Position numbers and translations under genes: made by a program | In this document: piece after piece, positions 16,168 to 24,251 of the stretch | Layout: each line of letters opens with the position of its first letter | Numbering within the stretch: position 1 is the first letter of the stretch | The notes under the pieces: generated by a model | Database searches by the model: none | The model's input: the letters and a program-made list of their open reading frames with translations, nothing else | Told to the model about the DNA's origin: nothing | Source of the DNA: Luteimicrobium sp049844995 | GTDB taxonomy: Bacteria > Actinomycetota > Actinomycetes > Actinomycetales > Cellulomonadaceae | Direction: 5' to 3' | Assembly: GCF_049844995.1 (NCBI RefSeq) | Contig: NZ_JBNCMC010000003.1 | Span: 124,001 to 188,000, forward strand | DNA: 64,000 bases

Positions 16168-18179
16168 GCGGCTCCGTCCGGGCGGTCGAGCCGTGACGCC
16201 GGGCCATGCGCGTAGAGCGCAGCCCTGCGGCGAGCGGCCGCCCCGCGCTCGCCCGGCAGGACGACGCCGCGCACGGCCGAGCCCGTGAGCGCGGCGCCCC
16301 GCGCGGCCTGCCAGCCGAGGGCCCCGAAGTGCTTGCGGTAGTAGCGCTCCTGCGAGGCGTGGAACGCCCGTTCGCGTCGGGTCTCGTCCGCGCTCGTCGC
16401 GCCTCCCGCGTGCGTCGCTACGGCGTCGGGCACGACGGCGTGGCGCCACCCGCGCGTCGCTGCTCGCCGCGCCCAGTCTGTCTCCTCCGCGTAGAGGAAG
16501 AACGTCTCGTCGAACTCCCCAACGTCGGCGACGGCCTCGGCACGGAGGAGGAGCACCGACCCGATGACGAAGTCCCCGCGGGTGCGCAGGCGCCCCAGGC
16601 CGACGGCCTCGAGCCACGCTCCGCCCGGGGTGGGAAACGGCCACGCTACCCGCGCAGGAGTGCCGTCGTCGTCGACCTGGGAAGGTCCGACGCTCGCTAG
16701 CCCAGGGTCGGCGGCGAGCGCGGCGGACAGACGCTGGACGTCGTCCGGCTGAACGACGGCGTCGGGGTTCAGCAGAAGGACGTCGGCGTCGGGCGCGAGG
16801 CGGTCCGCGAGCGCGTGGTTGACCCCGGCAGCGAACCCGCCGTTGCGGCCCGGGTCGAGGTAGCGGGCGCCGGCCGCGACGGCGATGTCCTTCACCTCGG
16901 GCGACGAGGAGTTGTCCACGACAGTCACCGGGAACCGGCCGACGACCGGCGCGAGGGCCTGCTCGAGCAGGTCGGGGCGGTGGTACGCGACGACGACGAC
17001 CTCGACGTCGCGGCCCTGACGGTCGACGTCGGAGGGCGTCTCAGCTGCCGTGTGACTGCCGTTCATCGATCCGTACATGGCCTCGTAGTCGTCGGCGACG
17101 GACGCCCAGGTGCACGCCGTGGCTCGCTCGATACTGGCCACGCGCAGCCGCGCTGCGAACTCCGGGTCGCGGCCAACCCGCTCTAGCGCCTCGCGCAGGG
17201 CCGCGGGATCGTCAGGCTCGACCAGCAGCCCCGCGTCGCCGACGACGTCCCGGAGCGCGCCCGTCGACGTTGCGACCACCGGCGTGCCGCAGGCCATGGC
17301 CTCGACCACCACCCGGCCGAACTGTTCGACCCACCCGGGCGTGACCAGCGACGGCACGGCCAGCACGTCGATGGACCGGTAGAACGCTGCGAGGCCCTCC
17401 GCGTCCGTGCCCGGATGGAGCGTCACGCGACCGTCCGAGCGTGCGGCGCGCGCGGCGACCTCGTCACGGAGCGGGCCGTCGCCCACCAGGTCGAGGCGGA
17501 GGTCGTCGGACGCTTCGACGGCGTCGAGGAGCACACGGACGCCCTTGTAGTCGACCAGCCGGCCCGCATACCCGACTCGCACGGAGCCGTGGTGCAGTAC
17601 GTCGGCCACGTCGGCCCTGGTGTCGTCGGCCGCACGGAAGACCTGGGGGTCGAAGCCCAAGGGGATCCAGTGCATCTCGCCCCGGAACCCCTTGCGGACG
17701 GCGATCTCGCCCGCCGCGGCGTTGCACACCGAGAGCGCCGCCGCCCGCCGGAGCGCCGCACGCTCGAACCAGCGGAAGGGAGGCGGGTAGCGCTTCTCGA
17801 TGTTCTGCGCCGAGTACAGCGCGAACGGTGCCAGGTGTCGCGGCCGGCCGGTGAGCAGGCGCCGCAGCCGCCGCAGCGCCAGGATCTCGAGCGTCGCGAG
17901 GGCGTACGGCTCCTCGTGGACGTCGAGCACGTCGACGTCGCGGCCCAGCTCGCGCCAGAGCGCGACGGGATTGAACAGGAACAGGGCCGGGTGGGAACCG
18001 AACGTCCGGACGCCGACGACGTCCTCGCCGGGACGGGACACGAGCGCGACGACCCGGCCCGCCTCGTCCCACGCGCGCGCCGAGACCAGCCGGATGTCGA
18101 CGCCGCGGCGGCGCAGTTCGCGCTCCCGCTCGCGCCACGCGTCGACGACCGCGCTGTGCGAGACGCGCAGGACCTTCAT
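16164..18179 (-). CDS. Two-domain glycosyltransferase: GT4 fused to GT2
   Basis: 671 residues. Residues 1-375 form a GT4 enzyme (MKVLRVSHSAVVDAWRERE start, VRVGYAGRLVDYKGV, and EX7E motif EQFGRVVVEAMACGTPVVA). Residues about 395-640 form a rhamnosyltransferase-like GT2 domain (VEVVVVAYHRPDLLEQAL, DNSSSP, NGGFAAGVNHAL, LLLNPDAVV, FFLYAEETDWARR). One chain could therefore add two successive sugars. It heads a four-gene minus-strand operon whose members overlap by 4 nt. A -10 GAGAAT lies 7 nt before the ATG, so the mRNA is probably leaderless, and the shared upstream decamer is present. Confidence 0.92.
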   Translation of the reverse strand: MKVLRVSHSAVVDAWRERERELRRRGVDIRLVSARAWDEAGRVVALVSRPGEDVVGVRTFGSHPALFLFNPVALWRELGRDVDVLDVHEEPYALATLEILALRRLRRLLTGRPRHLAPFALYSAQNIEKRYPPPFRWFERAALRRAAALSVCNAAAGEIAVRKGFRGEMHWIPLGFDPQVFRAADDTRADVADVLHHGSVRVGYAGRLVDYKGVRVLLDAVEASDDLRLDLVGDGPLRDEVAARAARSDGRVTLHPGTDAEGLAAFYRSIDVLAVPSLVTPGWVEQFGRVVVEAMACGTPVVATSTGALRDVVGDAGLLVEPDDPAALREALERVGRDPEFAARLRVASIERATACTWASVADDYEAMYGSMNGSHTAAETPSDVDRQGRDVEVVVVAYHRPDLLEQALAPVVGRFPVTVVDNSSSPEVKDIAVAAGARYLDPGRNGGFAAGVNHALADRLAPDADVLLLNPDAVVQPDDVQRLSAALAADPGLASVGPSQVDDDGTPARVAWPFPTPGGAWLEAVGLGRLRTRGDFVIGSVLLLRAEAVADVGEFDETFFLYAEETDWARRAATRGWRHAVVPDAVATHAGGATSADETRRERAFHASQERYYRKHFGALGWQAARGAALTGSAVRGVVLPGERGAAARRRAALYAHGPASRLDRPDGAA

Positions 18180-18186
18180 GCGTGCG

Positions 18187-18237
18187 ATTCTCCATCACGG
18201 AGAGCCTGTCGCCGGGGGCCGTCGCAGCAAATCACCC
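18187..18237 (-). promoter_or_regulatory. Promoter of the GT4-GT2 operon with the shared decamer
   Basis: On the minus strand GGGTGATTTG (18237-18228) lies 45 bp (start to start) upstream of the -10-like GAGAAT (18192-18187). The ATG follows after 7 nt, implying a leaderless transcript. No good -35 is visible, so activation through the decamer is inferred. Confidence 0.6.
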
Positions 18238-18332
18238 GCCGCGCGGCCGCCCGCCCGTCGGCGCGTGGTTTCCGTCCTGGTCCCGCTTCACTACGGTAGG
18301 CGGCGAGGCCGCGTCGTCAGCGGCCGCGGACG

Positions 18333-19262
18333 ATGCGGAAGGGGGCGCCGGTGCCCGAGCCCGCACGAGCGTCGCCGCGCGTGGCCGTCGTCGTCGCGAC
18401 GAACCGCGGCGGCCCCTTCCTCGAGGAGGCCCTGCGGTCGGTCGTCGCCCAGACCCTCACGGACTGGGAGCTCGTCGTCGTGGACGACGGTGCGACCGAC
18501 GCGGGCGCCGTGCGCCGGGCCGTCGAGGCGGTCGGCGACGCGCGGGTGCGGCTCCTGCGCATCCCGGCGTCCGGCGTGTCACGGGCGCGCAACCACGGCG
18601 TCGCGCAGACCAGCGGAGCGATCCTCGCGTTTCTCGACGACGACGACCGCTGGGACGCACGGCGCCTCGAGCTGGGGATCGCGCCGTTCGGCGACGACGC
18701 CGTCGTCGCGACGTACTGCGGGCTGCGCACGATCGACGCCGACGGCGTCGTCCTGGTGCAGGCGGACCAGGTGCCGGTCGCGTCGGGTCTCGACGTAGCG
18801 CGCGGTCGGGGTGGGATCCTGCTGCCGAACCTCCTGCTGCGGCGGTCCGCGCTGAACGAGGTGGGCGAGTTCAGCCCGCGGCTCCGGATGGCTGAGGACC
18901 TCGACCTGGTCCTCAGGCTCGTGGCGGTCGGCGACTTCGTGCTGGTGCCTACGTCGCTCGTCGACTATCGCCACCACGCGGACAACACGACCTCGCGGTA
19001 CCGCGCCCTCGCGGTGAGCATCCGCGAGATCGTGCGGCAACAGCGCGACGCCGCGAAGCAGGCCGGGGACCGCGAGCTCGTCGTCGCCCTGCGTGAGCGG
19101 GACCGCGCGAACGACCGGTTCGCCGCGTGGTCGGCCGCACGTTCCGCGCGCGAGGCGCTGGGCGCGCGGAAGCTCGGGAGCGCGCTAGGTGATGTCGGAT
19201 GGGCCGCGACCTTCGCCCCCTGGGCGCCGTTCCTCTGGCTGCGCCGCCGGCTGCGCGGCTAA
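18333..19262 (+). CDS. Glycosyltransferase family 2
   Basis: 309 residues, GT-A fold. It has the GT2 start VAVVVATNRGGPFLEEALRSVVAQT, VVVDDGATD, and the metal-binding FLDDDDRWD. RMAEDLDLVLRLV follows in the acceptor region, and the C terminus is basic and possibly membrane-associated. The ATG at 18333 lacks a clear ribosome-binding site; the in-frame GTG at 18351 is preceded by GGAAGGGGG and may be the true start. A -10-like TACGGT lies at 18292-18297. Its stop codon overlaps the reversed decamer of the next promoter. Confidence 0.9.
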   Translation: MRKGAPVPEPARASPRVAVVVATNRGGPFLEEALRSVVAQTLTDWELVVVDDGATDAGAVRRAVEAVGDARVRLLRIPASGVSRARNHGVAQTSGAILAFLDDDDRWDARRLELGIAPFGDDAVVATYCGLRTIDADGVVLVQADQVPVASGLDVARGRGGILLPNLLLRRSALNEVGEFSPRLRMAEDLDLVLRLVAVGDFVLVPTSLVDYRHHADNTTSRYRALAVSIREIVRQQRDAAKQAGDRELVVALRERDRANDRFAAWSAARSAREALGARKLGSALGDVGWAATFAPWAPFLWLRRRLRG

Positions 19263-19309
19263 ATCACCCACGCCGGGCCCTCTCCCCGCCTGCCGTCGTT
19301 GGGTAGGTT
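19260..19309 (+). promoter_or_regulatory. Promoter of the epimerase-methyltransferase operon with reversed decamer
   Basis: TAAATCACCC (19260-19269, reverse complement of GGGTGATTTA) ends 35 bp before the -10-like TAGGTT (19304-19309). The same element in reverse orientation recurs at several other promoters of the locus. Confidence 0.5.
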
Positions 19310-19355
19310 TGCCGACGACGCGTCCAACCGTGCGCGGCGAAGGACGGAGCTGTCG

Positions 19356-20411
19356 ATGCGTGTGCTGGTAGACGGAGACCGCGGGTACATCGGGGCGGTC
19401 CTGGTGCCGTTCTTCCAGGCCGCCGGGCACGAGGTCGTGGGCCTCGACGTGGGCTGGTACGACGGCTGCGACTTCGGCCCCCAGCCGGGCGGCTACGAGC
19501 AGCGGACCGGCGACATCCGCGACACCCGGCCCGAGGATCTCGAGGGGTTCGACGCCGTGGTGCACCTGGCCGCGATCTCCAACGACCCGATCGGGCACCT
19601 CAGCCCGGGTGCGACGTACTCCGTCAACGCGGACGGCGCCGTCCACATGGCGAGGGTCGCGAAAGAGGCGGGCGTCCCCCGCTTCCTGTTCTCGTCGTCG
19701 TGCTCCCTGTACGGCGCGGCGGGCGACGCGCCGGTGGACGAGACGAGCGCGTTCAACCCCGTGACGCCCTACGGCGAGTCGAAGGTACTGGCCGAGCAGG
19801 GCATCGCCCAGCTCGCCGACGACGACTTCTCGCCCAGCTATCTGCGGAACGCGACGGCGTACGGGTCGTCGCCGCGCCTCCGCGCCGACATCGTCGTCAA
19901 CAGCCTCACCGGCACCGCGTTCACGCAGGGCGAGGTGAGGCTGCAGTCGGACGGCTCGCCGTGGCGTCCCCTCGTGCACATCGAGGACATCTCGCGCGCC
20001 TTCCTGGCGGTGCTGGAGGCCCCCGCCGACGTCGTCCGCGACCAGGCCTTCAACGTGGGCCGCGACGAGGACGTCGTCCAGGTCCGGACGATCGCGAACG
20101 AGGTCGCCGAGATCACGGGAGCCCCCGTGACCTTCGCGGCGGGCGCCGGCCCGGACACGCGCAACTACCAGGTCGACTTCACGAAGATCCGCCGGACCCT
20201 GCCGGCCTACCAGCCGGCATGGACCATCCCCGACGGGATCAGGGAGATCTGGAGCGACGCGAACGAGCGCGGACTCACGACGGACGACTTCGAAGGGCCC
20301 AGGTTCGTCCGCCTGAAGAAGATCCAGGAGCTGGCCGACGCTGGGCGCCTCGACCTGGCGACGCTGCGGCTCACGCCGGTGGCGGCGTCGTCGGACGGAG
20401 CGTCCCGGTGA
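19356..20411 (+). CDS. NAD-dependent sugar epimerase/dehydratase (extended SDR)
   Basis: 351 residues. The Rossmann loop is GDRGYIG in MRVLVDGDRGYIGAVLVP, HLAAISNDPIG is present, and the catalytic SSSCSLYG plus YGESK form the Ser and Tyr-x3-Lys set. It acts on nucleotide-sugars by C4 oxidation or reduction, epimerisation or dehydration; the exact reaction is not clear. The ATG at 19356 follows GGACGGAG. Its stop overlaps the start of the methyltransferase gene (GTGA). With the two methyltransferase-like genes it looks like a branched or deoxy-sugar synthesis unit. Confidence 0.9.
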   Translation: MRVLVDGDRGYIGAVLVPFFQAAGHEVVGLDVGWYDGCDFGPQPGGYEQRTGDIRDTRPEDLEGFDAVVHLAAISNDPIGHLSPGATYSVNADGAVHMARVAKEAGVPRFLFSSSCSLYGAAGDAPVDETSAFNPVTPYGESKVLAEQGIAQLADDDFSPSYLRNATAYGSSPRLRADIVVNSLTGTAFTQGEVRLQSDGSPWRPLVHIEDISRAFLAVLEAPADVVRDQAFNVGRDEDVVQVRTIANEVAEITGAPVTFAAGAGPDTRNYQVDFTKIRRTLPAYQPAWTIPDGIREIWSDANERGLTTDDFEGPRFVRLKKIQELADAGRLDLATLRLTPVAASSDGASR

Positions 20412-21649
20412 GCGCCCCCGCCTGCCGCCTCTGCGGTGCCCCGCTCGAGCACACGTTCGTCGACCTCGGCATGTCGCCGCCGTGCGAGACGTACCTGACG
20501 CCGGACCAGGTTGATCAGGGCGAGACGTTCTACCCGCTGCACGTCCGGGTGTGCTCGCAGTGCCTGCTCGTCCAGCTGCCGGCCTACATCCCGGCGGAGG
20601 ACATCTTCAGCGACTACGCGTACTTCTCGTCGTACTCGGACTCGTGGGTCGAGCACGCGCGCCGGTTCGTCGACGACGCCGTCGCTCGCCTCGGGCTCGG
20701 ACCGGACGCGTTCGTCGTCGAGATCGCGAGCAACGACGGCTACCTCCTCCAGCACGTCGTCGCGAAGGGCATCCGGTGCCTCGGCATCGAGCCCGCCGCG
20801 AACGTCGCGCAGGCGGCGATCGACAAGGGGATCGAGACGGTCGTCGAGTTCCTGGGTGAGGAGACGGGGACGAAGGTCGCCGCCGAGCACGGCAGGGCCG
20901 ACCTCGTCGTCGCGAACAACGTCTTCGCCCACGTCCCCGACATCGTCGACTTCAGCAAGGGCCTGCGTGCCCTGCTCGCCGACGACGGCCGCGTGAGCAT
21001 CGAGATCCCGCACCTGCTGCGCCTCATCGACGGCAACGAGTACGACACGATCTACCACGAGCACTTCTCCTACCTGTCGCTGCTGACCACCCAGCGCGTC
21101 CTCGCGGCGGCGGGGCTGACCGTCGTCGACGTCGAGGAGCTGCCCAGCCACGGCGGCTCGCTGCGCACGTGGTCCGCGCCCACCGAGACCGCGCCCGAGC
21201 CGTCGCCCGCGGTCGCGAAGGTCCTCGCCGACGAGGCCGCCGCCGGGCTCGACACCCTCGACGGCCACGACGGCTTCGCGCCGCAGGTCGAGAAGGTCCG
21301 CGAGGACCTCATGGGCTTCCTGTTCCAGGCGAAGCGTGAGGGGAAGAGCGTCGTCGCGTACGGCGCGCCGGGCAAGGGCAACACGCTGCTCAACCACTGC
21401 GCCATCCGGTCCGACCTGATCCGGTTCTCGGTCGACCGGAACCCCTACAAGCACGGCCGCTTCCTGCCCGGCACGCACATCCCGATCCACCCCGTCGAGG
21501 CGCTCGCGGATGCGAGGCCCGACTACGTCGTGATCATGCCGTGGAACCTGCGCAAGGAGATCGCTGCCCAGCTCGCGTACGTGGCGGACTGGGGCGGCAA
21601 GCTCGTCGTCGCGCTGCCGAGCCTCGAGGTCTTCGAGCCCGGTGCCTGA
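20408..21649 (+). CDS. SAM-dependent sugar C-methyltransferase (TylCIII/TcaB9 type)
   Basis: 413 residues with the three-part layout of NDP-sugar C-methyltransferases. An N-terminal zinc-binding domain has two CxxC pairs (CRLC, CSQC). A SAM domain has VVEIASNDGYLLQ, and a C-terminal Rossmann-like domain has VVAYGAPGKGNTLLN. The catalytic Tyr-x-Glu-His of the family is present in TIYHEHFSYLSL. Such enzymes add a methyl group to C3 of a 4-keto sugar, giving a branched deoxysugar. It is coupled to the epimerase upstream and to a degenerate paralog downstream. Confidence 0.92.
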   Translation: MSAPACRLCGAPLEHTFVDLGMSPPCETYLTPDQVDQGETFYPLHVRVCSQCLLVQLPAYIPAEDIFSDYAYFSSYSDSWVEHARRFVDDAVARLGLGPDAFVVEIASNDGYLLQHVVAKGIRCLGIEPAANVAQAAIDKGIETVVEFLGEETGTKVAAEHGRADLVVANNVFAHVPDIVDFSKGLRALLADDGRVSIEIPHLLRLIDGNEYDTIYHEHFSYLSLLTTQRVLAAAGLTVVDVEELPSHGGSLRTWSAPTETAPEPSPAVAKVLADEAAAGLDTLDGHDGFAPQVEKVREDLMGFLFQAKREGKSVVAYGAPGKGNTLLNHCAIRSDLIRFSVDRNPYKHGRFLPGTHIPIHPVEALADARPDYVVIMPWNLRKEIAAQLAYVADWGGKLVVALPSLEVFEPGA

Positions 21650-22838
21650 CGCGGTGGCTCTCGAGGGCCGGCCGGTGGCCGGGTGGCGGTGCCGCTGGTG
21701 CCGGGGCGACGCCGGGACCGTCGTGCTCGACCTGGGGGAGCAGCCGGCGGGGGACCACTTCCCGCTGCCCGACGACGACGGCCCCGATCCCGTCTACCCG
21801 CTGCGGATGGTGCTGTGCGCTTCGTGCGGGCTTGCCCAGCTCGAGGACGACCCGACAGACGCCGAGGAGCCGCGAGGCGTCGAGCCCGCGGCGCTCGTCC
21901 GGCAGGCGTCCGAGGCCGTGGCCGACCTGGTGCGGGCCGGCCTCGCCCGGCCCGGCGCGACGGTCGCCGAGTTCCCGAGCCCGCACGGCGGGTCCTGGCT
22001 GGGGCTGCTCGAGGACGCGGGTCTGGTCGTCGAACGCGGGCTCCCGGCCGGGGCGGCGGCGCGCCGGGTGGACCTCGTCGTCGACTCGCTCGGCATGATG
22101 CACGACGCCGACCAGCGGGCAGCGCTCGAGGACCGCGTCTCACGCCTTGCCCCGGGCGGCGTCCTCGCGCTGCACGTGCACACGCTCGCGACGATCCTGC
22201 GCGACGGCACGTGGAACGCGCTGCGCCACGGGCACTACGCGTACTACTCGCTGCCCGTCCTGGTCGACATGGCCGAAGAGCTCGGGCTCCAGCCCGTCGG
22301 TGCGTGGGAATACGGGCTCTACGGCGGAACGGTCGTGGTGGCGTTCGCGCGGGCGGGCTCGCGGACCGCCGCGGAGCACGCGGCCGGGGCGGACCTCGTC
22401 CGGCGGGTGGTGCGCCGGGAGCGTGGCCTGGGGGTCACGGACCCCCGACGGGTCGCGGAGCTGGGCGACGCCGTCGGCGAGTCCGCGACCGCGCTGCGCG
22501 CCTACCTCGACCGGGCGCGCGCCGGCGGGCTGCGCGTCGCGGGCTACGGTGCGGCGTCGCGGGCCGTCGCCCTCCTCGGCGTGGCGGGCGTGACGCGCGA
22601 CGACGTCCTCGCGGTCGGGGATGCCTCCACGTCGAAGCACGGACGTGCGCTGCCCGGCAGCCGGGTGCCGATCGTCGGGCCGGACGAGGTGGTCGCGCTG
22701 CGCGCCGACCGGGTGCTGCTGTTCGTCCCCGACCTGCTCGACGAGGTGCGCGCCGCGCTGCCCGACGTCGAGGCCGGCGGCGGTCGGTGGGTCGTCGTGG
22801 AGCCTCGCCCGCGCGAGGTCCAGCCCCTCACACCGTGA
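21642..22838 (+). CDS. Methyltransferase paralog with degenerate active site
   Basis: 398 residues, same architecture as its upstream neighbour: CxxC pairs CRWC and CASC, a SAM-like middle, and a C-terminal domain with VAGYGAASRAVALLG. The SAM motif is replaced by VAEFPSPHGGSW, and the catalytic block reads ALRHGHYAYYSL, so the family's Tyr and Glu are gone while the His remains. It may be a pseudoenzyme or a partner subunit, or it may have a new activity. It overlaps the active enzyme by 8 nt, and its 3' end overlaps the convergent RmlC-like gene by 11 nt. Confidence 0.85.
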   Translation: MPDAVALEGRPVAGWRCRWCRGDAGTVVLDLGEQPAGDHFPLPDDDGPDPVYPLRMVLCASCGLAQLEDDPTDAEEPRGVEPAALVRQASEAVADLVRAGLARPGATVAEFPSPHGGSWLGLLEDAGLVVERGLPAGAAARRVDLVVDSLGMMHDADQRAALEDRVSRLAPGGVLALHVHTLATILRDGTWNALRHGHYAYYSLPVLVDMAEELGLQPVGAWEYGLYGGTVVVAFARAGSRTAAEHAAGADLVRRVVRRERGLGVTDPRRVAELGDAVGESATALRAYLDRARAGGLRVAGYGAASRAVALLGVAGVTRDDVLAVGDASTSKHGRALPGSRVPIVGPDEVVALRADRVLLFVPDLLDEVRAALPDVEAGGGRWVVVEPRPREVQPLTP

Positions 22839-23379
22839 GGCGTGCCGCCAGGTCGGCCCAGGAACCAGCGGCCTGGTCCCGGTCGCTCACGATCGTCACC
22901 GGCGCCGGCCAGTCGATCGCCAGGTCCGGGTCGAGGAAGTGGACGCCCACGTCCTCGGACGGGTCGTGCAGCGCGTCGATCCGGTAGCAGACGTCCGCGG
23001 TCGGTGTGAGCGTCTGGTGGCCGTGGAGGAACCCGCGGGGAACGTAGAGGACGTGGAGGTCCTCGTCGTCGAGCCGGAAGGTCTCGTGCCGACCGAACGT
23101 CGGCGAGCCGGGGCGGGCGTCCACGAGGACGTCGAGCACGGCGCCGTGCGCGACCCGCACGAGCTTCGCCTCGCCCCCGCCCACCCGACCGTGCATCCCG
23201 CGGACGACGCCCTCGACCGAACGCGACTGGCTGTCCTGCAGGAAGGCGTCGGGGTCAAGCCCCGCCCGCCGCGCGTCGTCGGCGTCGAACGTGCGCGTGA
23301 AGAAACCGCGCTCGTCGCGGTGCGGCTCGGGGACGAGGAGGAACGGGCCGTCAAGCAGCGACGCGGGCCGGATCTCCAT
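22828..23379 (-). CDS. dTDP-4-dehydrorhamnose 3,5-epimerase-like protein (RmlC family)
   Basis: 183 residues, normal RmlC length, cupin fold. Family marks are PEPHRDERGFFTRTF, RGMHGR (catalytic His), AKLVRVAHGAVLDVLVDARPGSP, YVPRGFLHGHQTL and DPDLAIDWP. Two usual residues differ: the Gln after the His is Arg, and the Tyr of the usual YxP segment is His (RIDALHDPSED). It may therefore be a mono-epimerase or act on another sugar. No rmlA, rmlB or rmlD is in the window. The ATG at 23379 lies 6 nt after a TACGCT -10, so the mRNA is probably leaderless. Confidence 0.88.
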   Translation of the reverse strand: MEIRPASLLDGPFLLVPEPHRDERGFFTRTFDADDARRAGLDPDAFLQDSQSRSVEGVVRGMHGRVGGGEAKLVRVAHGAVLDVLVDARPGSPTFGRHETFRLDDEDLHVLYVPRGFLHGHQTLTPTADVCYRIDALHDPSEDVGVHFLDPDLAIDWPAPVTIVSDRDQAAGSWADLAARLTV

Positions 23380-23385
23380 GGCCCG

Positions 23386-23436
23386 AGCGTACTTGTTGGA
23401 ACTCGCCAACAGCGGCCTCATCGTGCGGGTGAACTT
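23386..23436 (-). promoter_or_regulatory. Promoter of the RmlC-like gene (reversed decamer)
   Basis: On the minus strand AAGTTCACCC (23436-23427) ends 36 bp before TACGCT (23391-23386), which is followed by 6 nt and the ATG. The same decamer read on the plus strand serves the divergent SDR promoter. Confidence 0.55.
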
Positions 23437-23477
23437 GTCGCGCCGGCCGCGTCGCCCAGTGACCGAGTCGGCAGAAT
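23427..23477 (+). promoter_or_regulatory. Promoter of the SDR gene (forward decamer)
   Basis: GGGTGAACTT (23427-23436) starts 45 bp upstream of the -10-like CAGAAT (23472-23477). The ATG follows 6 nt later, so the transcript is probably leaderless. One decamer lies between two divergent promoters. Confidence 0.6.
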
Positions 23478-23483
23478 TGTGCC

Positions 23484-24215
23484 ATGTCCGTGCCGGATCC
23501 GCGTGATGATCGAGCCAGCCTGCCGACGGCAGTTGTGGTCGGGGCGACAGGGGGCGTCGGTCGATCTGTCGTCGAGCTCCTGCGTGTCACTCATCGGATC
23601 TGGCTCGTGGGCAGGAGAAGCTCGGCCGGTCCGAACCGCGGGCGCGGCCCGCGGGCAGCTCAGTACTGGTCCCTGGACTTCGAGGGTGATCTCGCAGAGC
23701 TCGCCCCTCCCTCGGATCTCGGTCCGGTCGATCTCCTCGTGCTTGCTGCCGGGAAATGGTCCTCGGGAACGATCGCGGAGGGCACGCCCAAGGAATGGGC
23801 CGACGTTCTGGCCGTGAACGTGATTGGGCAGATCGCTCTGACCCAGTTGCTCCTCCCGCACCTTCGCCGCGCGCACGGCCGAGTGATAGCGCTGAGCTCG
23901 ACGGCCGTCGACGGTTCGCCGCGCGGGAGGGCCGCCTACGTCGCGAGCAAGGCCGCCCTGGATGCGTTCCTCGTCGGGTTGCACGAAGAAGAGCGCAGGC
24001 ACGGGATTCAGGTGACGACCCTGCATGCGGGGCGCATTGCGACCCCCATGCATCGTGAGGTCACGGACGCGGAGGCGACCGGCCAGAAGGTCGAGGCGAT
24101 GGCGCCCGACGACCTGGCTCGCGTGATCGTCATGCTCGCCGAGTTGCCGTCCAGTGTTCACCTGTCGGAGCTCACCCTCCGAGCGGCGTCCTTCGTGGAG
24201 GAGCCCCCGGCGTAA
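23484..24215 (+). CDS. Short-chain dehydrogenase/reductase
   Basis: 243 residues, classical SDR size. NAD(P) loop VVVGATGGVGRSV, a middle LVLAAGKWSSGT, the Ser of ALSSTAVDGS and the catalytic YVASK. Substrate unknown; the location suggests reduction or oxidation of a sugar or glycan precursor. It is alone on its transcript and ends convergently 36 nt from the GMC oxidoreductase. Confidence 0.92.
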   Translation: MSVPDPRDDRASLPTAVVVGATGGVGRSVVELLRVTHRIWLVGRRSSAGPNRGRGPRAAQYWSLDFEGDLAELAPPSDLGPVDLLVLAAGKWSSGTIAEGTPKEWADVLAVNVIGQIALTQLLLPHLRRAHGRVIALSSTAVDGSPRGRAAYVASKAALDAFLVGLHEEERRHGIQVTTLHAGRIATPMHREVTDAEATGQKVEAMAPDDLARVIVMLAELPSSVHLSELTLRAASFVEEPPA

Positions 24216-24251
24216 GAATCGATGCGTCGGTCTGCGGCCGCGGGCTTGCGG

